A stretch of 64,000 nucleotides of DNA from Ruminiclostridium josui JCM 17888 (GTDB taxonomy: Bacteria; Bacillota; Clostridia; Acetivibrionales; DSM-1351), in contig NZ_JAGE01000002.1 in the NCBI RefSeq assembly GCF_000526495.1, forward strand, positions 248,001 through 312,000, given 5' to 3'. The position numbers were made by a program, and so were the translations under genes. The notes under the pieces are model-generated. The model saw only the letters and a list, made by a program, of their open reading frames with translations. It had not been told where the DNA came from and did no database searches. Every line of letters starts with the position of its first letter. Position 1 is the first letter of the stretch. Below are positions 60,526 through 64,000 of the stretch, piece after piece.

Positions 60526-61326
60526 ATGTATAACATAGTAAAAAAGATGATACAGCATGGTACTGTTACTGTAGAGTATCCGAAAAAGAATACAAAAAGT
60601 ACTTATATTACAGGTATTCCAGCATTTGATTATTTAAAATGTACACGGTGCGGAAAGTGTATTTCTGCTTGTCCCACAGGGGCAGTTGTTCTGGTTGATA
60701 AGGATGGGGAAAAAGAGAAAGTTCCAGCAGTAAATACTGATGAGTGCATATTCTGCAAGTTTTGTGAAGAAGCCTGTTCAAACCAGGCAGTAAGACTATC
60801 AAATGAATTTGAGCTTGCCCAGAAAAGCAGAGATTTACTTAGAGCTGCCCCTTTATATATCAGAGACGAAGAAATAAATGGTACTGATTATGAAATAATT
60901 GGAAAAAAGTTAAATGATAAAGTTGGTAAGAAATTTGGAAGAAGCCTTAACATTAGGGAAGTTGATGCTGGCTCTTGCAATGGTTGCGATTATGAAATTC
61001 AAGCACTTAACGGTCCATATAACGATATTGAAAGATTTGGTATACATTTTGTTGCATCTCCCAGGCATGCAGATCTGCTCCTGGTGACAGGATGTGTTTC
61101 AAGAAACATGGAAGAAGCGTTGGTCAAAACATATAATGCGACCCCATCTCCTAAACTGGTAGTAGCAGTAGGAGCTTGTGCTTGCAGTGGTGGACTTTTC
61201 AAGGATAGTTATGCTGGAAGAAATGGGATTGACACTATTTTACCAGTAGATGTTTATATTCCGGGTTGTCCCCCTAGGCCTCAGGCATTAATTTATGGTA
61301 TACTAAAAGCAATTGGACGATTATAA
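60526..61326 (+). CDS. Ehr-type complex electron-transfer subunit: 2x[4Fe-4S] ferredoxin fused to NuoB-like domain
   Basis: 266 residues. The N-terminal half has two 4Fe-4S motifs, CTRCGKCISACP and CIFCKFCEEAC (HyfH/NuoI-like). The C-terminal half is NuoB/HyfI-like with the proximal-cluster ligands in DAGSCNGCDYEI, TGCVSR, ACACSGG and PGCPPRP. So the electron path to the large subunit is intact, although that subunit has lost its NiFe ligands. Elsewhere these two parts are usually separate genes. SD AGGAGG, 23 bases after the large subunit gene. Confidence 0.9.
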   Translation: MYNIVKKMIQHGTVTVEYPKKNTKSTYITGIPAFDYLKCTRCGKCISACPTGAVVLVDKDGEKEKVPAVNTDECIFCKFCEEACSNQAVRLSNEFELAQKSRDLLRAAPLYIRDEEINGTDYEIIGKKLNDKVGKKFGRSLNIREVDAGSCNGCDYEIQALNGPYNDIERFGIHFVASPRHADLLLVTGCVSRNMEEALVKTYNATPSPKLVVAVGACACSGGLFKDSYAGRNGIDTILPVDVYIPGCPPRPQALIYGILKAIGRL

Positions 61327-61352
61327 GATATATATTATACTAGAAGGAGGCA

Positions 61353-61377
61353 GCACGATTTGCAGAGTTAATCGTGC
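61353..61377 (+). promoter_or_regulatory. Hairpin between SD and start codon of the Cys-rich gene
   Basis: GCACGATT (61353-61360) pairs perfectly with AATCGTGC (61370-61377) with a 9-base loop. AAGGAGG (61344-61350) lies just before and ATG 61386 eight bases after. Confidence 0.6.
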
Positions 61378-61385
61378 AAGTTAGA

Positions 61386-61616
61386 ATGACAGACCAATGT
61401 GAGTTATATGAAAGAGAATGTATAGATTGCGGTGAATGTGATATATGCGATCTTGATCCTACAAAACATTGTGATGACTGCGGAAAGTGTATTGATGAAG
61501 CAGATGAATACAGGAGTATTACCCTTCGTGACTTTATGAAAGAACACATAACGAAGGAGCAGATAGAGAAATTAAGCAAAAAATTAGAAGATAAAGAGAA
61601 TAGCAAAACGAAATAA
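61386..61616 (+). CDS. Small Cys-rich protein after the Ehr-type operon
   Basis: 76 residues from ATG 61386 (80 from GTG 61374), not recognised. Eight cysteines in about 35 residues: CELYERECIDCGECDICD then KHCDDCGKC, a spacing that could hold a [4Fe-4S] cluster or zinc. The rest is an acidic helix (TLRDFMKEHITKEQIEKLSKKLEDK). It lies about 60 bases after the ferredoxin-NuoB gene with no terminator between, so it may belong to the complex. The start is uncertain: the only good SD is 35 bases from ATG 61386 and a hairpin fills the gap. Confidence 0.65.
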   Translation: MTDQCELYERECIDCGECDICDLDPTKHCDDCGKCIDEADEYRSITLRDFMKEHITKEQIEKLSKKLEDKENSKTK

Positions 61617-61653
61617 TAATTTTATATATACTAATAATATATTTTAATCAGTA

Positions 61654-61683
61654 TATAACTCGGGGTAAGCTGCTCGAGTTATA
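61654..61683. promoter_or_regulatory. 9-bp dyad upstream of the cysteine desulfurase gene
   Basis: TATAACTCG (61654-61662) and CGAGTTATA (61675-61683), perfect inverted repeat with a 12-base centre, 18 bases before the start codon. Could be an operator or a leader hairpin. Confidence 0.5.
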
Positions 61684-61700
61684 ATTATGAGAGGTTATTT

Positions 61701-62864
61701 ATGAACAATGAGATATATCTCGATAACAGTGCTACCACAAAGCCATACGATGAAGTTATTGAATATGTTGCAAAAGTAAGCAGAGAGTTCTACGGGAACC
61801 CTTCTTCCTTACATACAAAAGGTATCGAATCAGAGAATCTGGTAAAAAAAGCAAGAAGCCAGATTGCTCAAGCTTTAAAAGTGGATTCCAAAGATATTTG
61901 CTTTACTTCAGGAGGTACTGAATCGAATAATTTGGCAATATTAGGCTATTTGAAGGCAAATCCGAGAGCAGGTAAACATATTATAACAAGTGAAATAGAG
62001 CATCCGTCAGTTTTAGAAGTGTACAAGCAATTAGCTAAGGACGGGTATAGGGTAGATTTTATGCCAGTGGATAGCGACGGTGTTATCAAATTAGATGTTT
62101 TAAAGGATATGATTTCAGAGGAAACATCAATAATTAGCATTATTCATACAAATAATGAAACAGGTTCGGTACAACCCATAGAAGAGATTTGTAACCTTAG
62201 AAGAAAATTATGTCCTAATGCGGTAATTCATGTTGACGCTGTCCAGGCTTTTGGCAAAACAGTGATTAACCCGACAACCTGTAATGTTGACTTAATGTCT
62301 TTTAGCTCACATAAAATACATGGCCCAAAAGGTGTTGGAGGTTTGTATATTCGAAAAGGACTTAGATTGAAACCTGTTTTAATAGGAGGAGGACAGGAAT
62401 CCGCTTTGAGATCGGGTACTGAAAATGTACCGGGCATTTGCGGTTTTGGATTGGCGGCGGAAATAACATTTGCAAAGCTTGATGATAATTATAAAAAAGC
62501 AAAGGAACTAAGAAACCATTTTGTAAAAAGAATAAATGAAACATTCCCGGATGCTGTTGTCAACTCACCCCATAGTGCATCACCATACATTATAAATGTT
62601 TCATTCCCAAATTTAAAATCGGAAGTACTGCTGCATCACCTTGAACAGAAAAATATATTTGTATCAACTGGCTCGGCATGTTCTTCACGAAAGGCACATC
62701 ACAGCCATGTATTAAAAGCTATGGGTGTAAGTCCTAAGTATATAGACGGTGCAATACGTTTTAGTTTATCACATTCAAACAACATATATGAAATGGACAA
62801 AACTATTGAAGCACTGAATGAAATTATTCCGATTATAAGTATAAAACGTGGAGGTAAGAGATGA
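61701..62864 (+). CDS. Cysteine desulfurase (NifS/IscS-like)
   Basis: PLP enzyme, 387 residues, that takes sulfur from cysteine for Fe-S clusters and thiolated tRNA. Features: NEIYLDNSATTKPYDEV at the start, HVDAVQAFGK, the PLP lysine in SSHKIHGPKGVG and the catalytic cysteine loop STGSACSSRKAHHSHVL. The following thiI starts within its stop codon (ATGA), which makes ThiI the most likely sulfur acceptor, as with NifZ-ThiI in Bacillus. Confidence 0.93.
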   Translation: MNNEIYLDNSATTKPYDEVIEYVAKVSREFYGNPSSLHTKGIESENLVKKARSQIAQALKVDSKDICFTSGGTESNNLAILGYLKANPRAGKHIITSEIEHPSVLEVYKQLAKDGYRVDFMPVDSDGVIKLDVLKDMISEETSIISIIHTNNETGSVQPIEEICNLRRKLCPNAVIHVDAVQAFGKTVINPTTCNVDLMSFSSHKIHGPKGVGGLYIRKGLRLKPVLIGGGQESALRSGTENVPGICGFGLAAEITFAKLDDNYKKAKELRNHFVKRINETFPDAVVNSPHSASPYIINVSFPNLKSEVLLHHLEQKNIFVSTGSACSSRKAHHSHVLKAMGVSPKYIDGAIRFSLSHSNNIYEMDKTIEALNEIIPIISIKRGGKR

Positions 62865-64000
62865 ATAAAGTAATACTGGTACGTTATGGTGAGATAATAC
62901 TAAAAGGGTTAAACAGGCCCGTTTTTGAGGATAAACTTATTGGAAATATAAAGAGTGCGATTTTTAAATTTGGTAAAGTCAAGGTAATAAAATCTCAAGG
63001 CAGAATTTATATTGAGCCTCAGGAAGAAAACTATGACTTTGATGCAGTGCTTTTAAAGGTGGCTAAGGTATTTGGTGTTGTTTCTGTAAGCCCAGTCTGG
63101 AAGGTTGAAACCGACTATGAGACAATAAAGGCTACTTCTCTTAAAATGGCTTCTAAACTGGTAGAAGAAAAGGGATACAAGACTTTCAAGGTTGAGACTA
63201 AAAGAGGAAACAAGAGATTTCCTATGCAATCCCCTGAAATCAGTGCCGATGTAGGAGGTTTCATACTGGAAAACATAGAAGGATTATCTGTGGATGTTAA
63301 AAATCCTGATTTTATACTTTACCTTGAAGTTAGAGAAAGTACTTATATTTATTCTGAAACAATAAAGGCTCAGGGAGGAATGCCTCTGGGGTCAAACGGT
63401 AAAGCAATGCTACTTCTTTCAGGAGGAATTGACAGTCCTGTAGCCGGATGGATGATGGGCAAAAGGGGTGTAGAAATTGAAGCAGTACATTTTTACAGCT
63501 ACCCATATACAAGTGAAAGAGCAAAGCAGAAAGTAATTGATTTGGCTCGAATAATGGCCCAATACTGTGGTAAAATTCGGTTGCATGTTGTTCCTTTTAC
63601 AGAAATACAACTTAAAATAAACGACAATTGCCCAGAAGAGCAGCTTACCATTATTATGCGAAGGATTATGATGAAAATTGCAGAGCAAATAGCTGAAAAA
63701 GTAAATGCTATGGCACTTATTACCGGAGAGAGCATGGGACAGGTTGCCAGTCAAACAATGCAAAGCCTTTACTGTACGGATGCCGCTGTAAATATGCCTG
63801 TATTTAGGCCATTGATTGGTATGGACAAAGTTGAAGTAATAGAAATAGCACGAAGGATTGAAACTTTTGATACTTCAGTGCTTCCCTATGAAGATTGCTG
63901 TACCGTGTTTGTTGCAAAACATCCTCAAACCAAGCCGAAGCTTGAGAAAATAATAAAATCTGAGTCAGTTGTTGACTTTGAGCCCCTTATAAATACAGCA
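62861..64000 (+). CDS. thiI: tRNA 4-thiouridine synthase ThiI (3' end outside window)
   Basis: 380 codons are visible and the frame stays open to the last base. N-terminal ferredoxin-like/THUMP domains (VILVRYGEIILKGLNRPVFEDKL, about 1-165) and the PP-loop ATPase domain with LLLSGGIDSPVAGWMMGKRG and TGESMGQVASQTMQ are clear. ThiI adenylates U8 of tRNA and passes on sulfur from a desulfurase. It overlaps the desulfurase gene by four bases, with GGAGG as SD. Whether a rhodanese domain follows cannot be seen. Confidence 0.95.
   Translation, partial: MNKVILVRYGEIILKGLNRPVFEDKLIGNIKSAIFKFGKVKVIKSQGRIYIEPQEENYDFDAVLLKVAKVFGVVSVSPVWKVETDYETIKATSLKMASKLVEEKGYKTFKVETKRGNKRFPMQSPEISADVGGFILENIEGLSVDVKNPDFILYLEVRESTYIYSETIKAQGGMPLGSNGKAMLLLSGGIDSPVAGWMMGKRGVEIEAVHFYSYPYTSERAKQKVIDLARIMAQYCGKIRLHVVPFTEIQLKINDNCPEEQLTIIMRRIMMKIAEQIAEKVNAMALITGESMGQVASQTMQSLYCTDAAVNMPVFRPLIGMDKVEVIEIARRIETFDTSVLPYEDCCTVFVAKHPQTKPKLEKIIKSESVVDFEPLINTA

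Noticed and set aside
58910-61326. Calling the operon a hydrogen-evolving group 4 NiFe hydrogenase
   Set aside because: Both CxxC ligand pairs of the large subunit are replaced and there is no maturation tail, so a NiFe site cannot form in the usual way.
1-64000. Search for CRISPR arrays, insertion sequences, prophage genes, rRNA or toxin-antitoxin pairs
   Set aside because: No regularly spaced direct repeats, transposase, integrase or phage structural genes were found by reading; gene content is housekeeping throughout.

Overview
The window looks like a stretch of core chromosome from a low-GC, spore-forming, anaerobic Firmicute, most like the Clostridium cluster III group (Ruminiclostridium / Clostridium cellulolyticum relatives). 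The support is the AT-rich sequence, SD-rich start sites with many GTG/TTG starts, sporulation genes (gerW/ytfJ, a DacF-like carboxypeptidase, dipicolinate synthase dpaA-dpaB), the clostridial IspH-S1 fusion, the LexA/Cheo-box SOS system and Ech/Hyf-type membrane complex genes. The species assignment is inference. I see no insertion sequence, prophage, CRISPR array or rRNA. One tRNA gene is present.

Layout. 1-6,990: end of a pyrimidine-nucleoside phosphorylase, dacF-like peptidase, an M50 peptidase (minus), then scpA-scpB-DUF2953-ytfJ-rluB and the tRNA-modifying methyltransferase mnmM. 7,160-10,910: a consensus promoter with two dyads drives three genes that resemble the 12S, 1.3S and 5S subunits of transcarboxylase. 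10,910-18,290: an unrecognised Zn-finger-like protein (minus), an RpiR regulator, a YhiN-type flavoprotein, then hutP-like, aroH, cmk and ispH-S1. 18,370-23,160: a CheR-type methyltransferase, tRNA-Leu(CAG) (minus), murD, and a minus-strand pair of predicted DNA-repair proteins whose promoter carries a LexA box. 23,160-31,570: ACT protein, DUF711 protein, a nitrilase-family amidase, DUF2752, an LCP ligase (minus), a DUF2318 protein, a copper-chaperone-like protein, a two-component system and an EamA transporter. 31,579-36,159 (minus): moxR-DUF58-transglutaminase operon. 36,340-43,180: rpsO, pnp, M16 peptidase, dpaA-dpaB, tepA-ylzJ. 43,177-52,370: thioesterase (minus), GNAT, miaB, a ylbF-family gene, mutS, mutL, miaA, hfq. 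52,395-53,540: divergent lexA and a yneA-like LysM gene with three LexA boxes. 53,580-61,620: a six-gene complex I / group 4 hydrogenase-like operon followed by a small Cys-rich protein. 61,700-64,000: cysteine desulfurase and thiI (cut by the window end).

How the genes work together. Several blocks serve genome maintenance: LexA sites are visible at lexA, at the yneA-like gene and at the radical SAM/DUF4130 pair, and mutS-mutL sit next to the RNA-modification and RNA-binding genes miaB, miaA and hfq. Sporulation genes are scattered through housekeeping operons, as in other Firmicutes. The most unusual block is the membrane complex at 53,665-61,326. Its subunits match energy-converting hydrogenases, but both NiFe-binding CxxC motifs of the large subunit are replaced, so it is probably an energy-converting-hydrogenase-related (Ehr-type) complex of unknown reaction.
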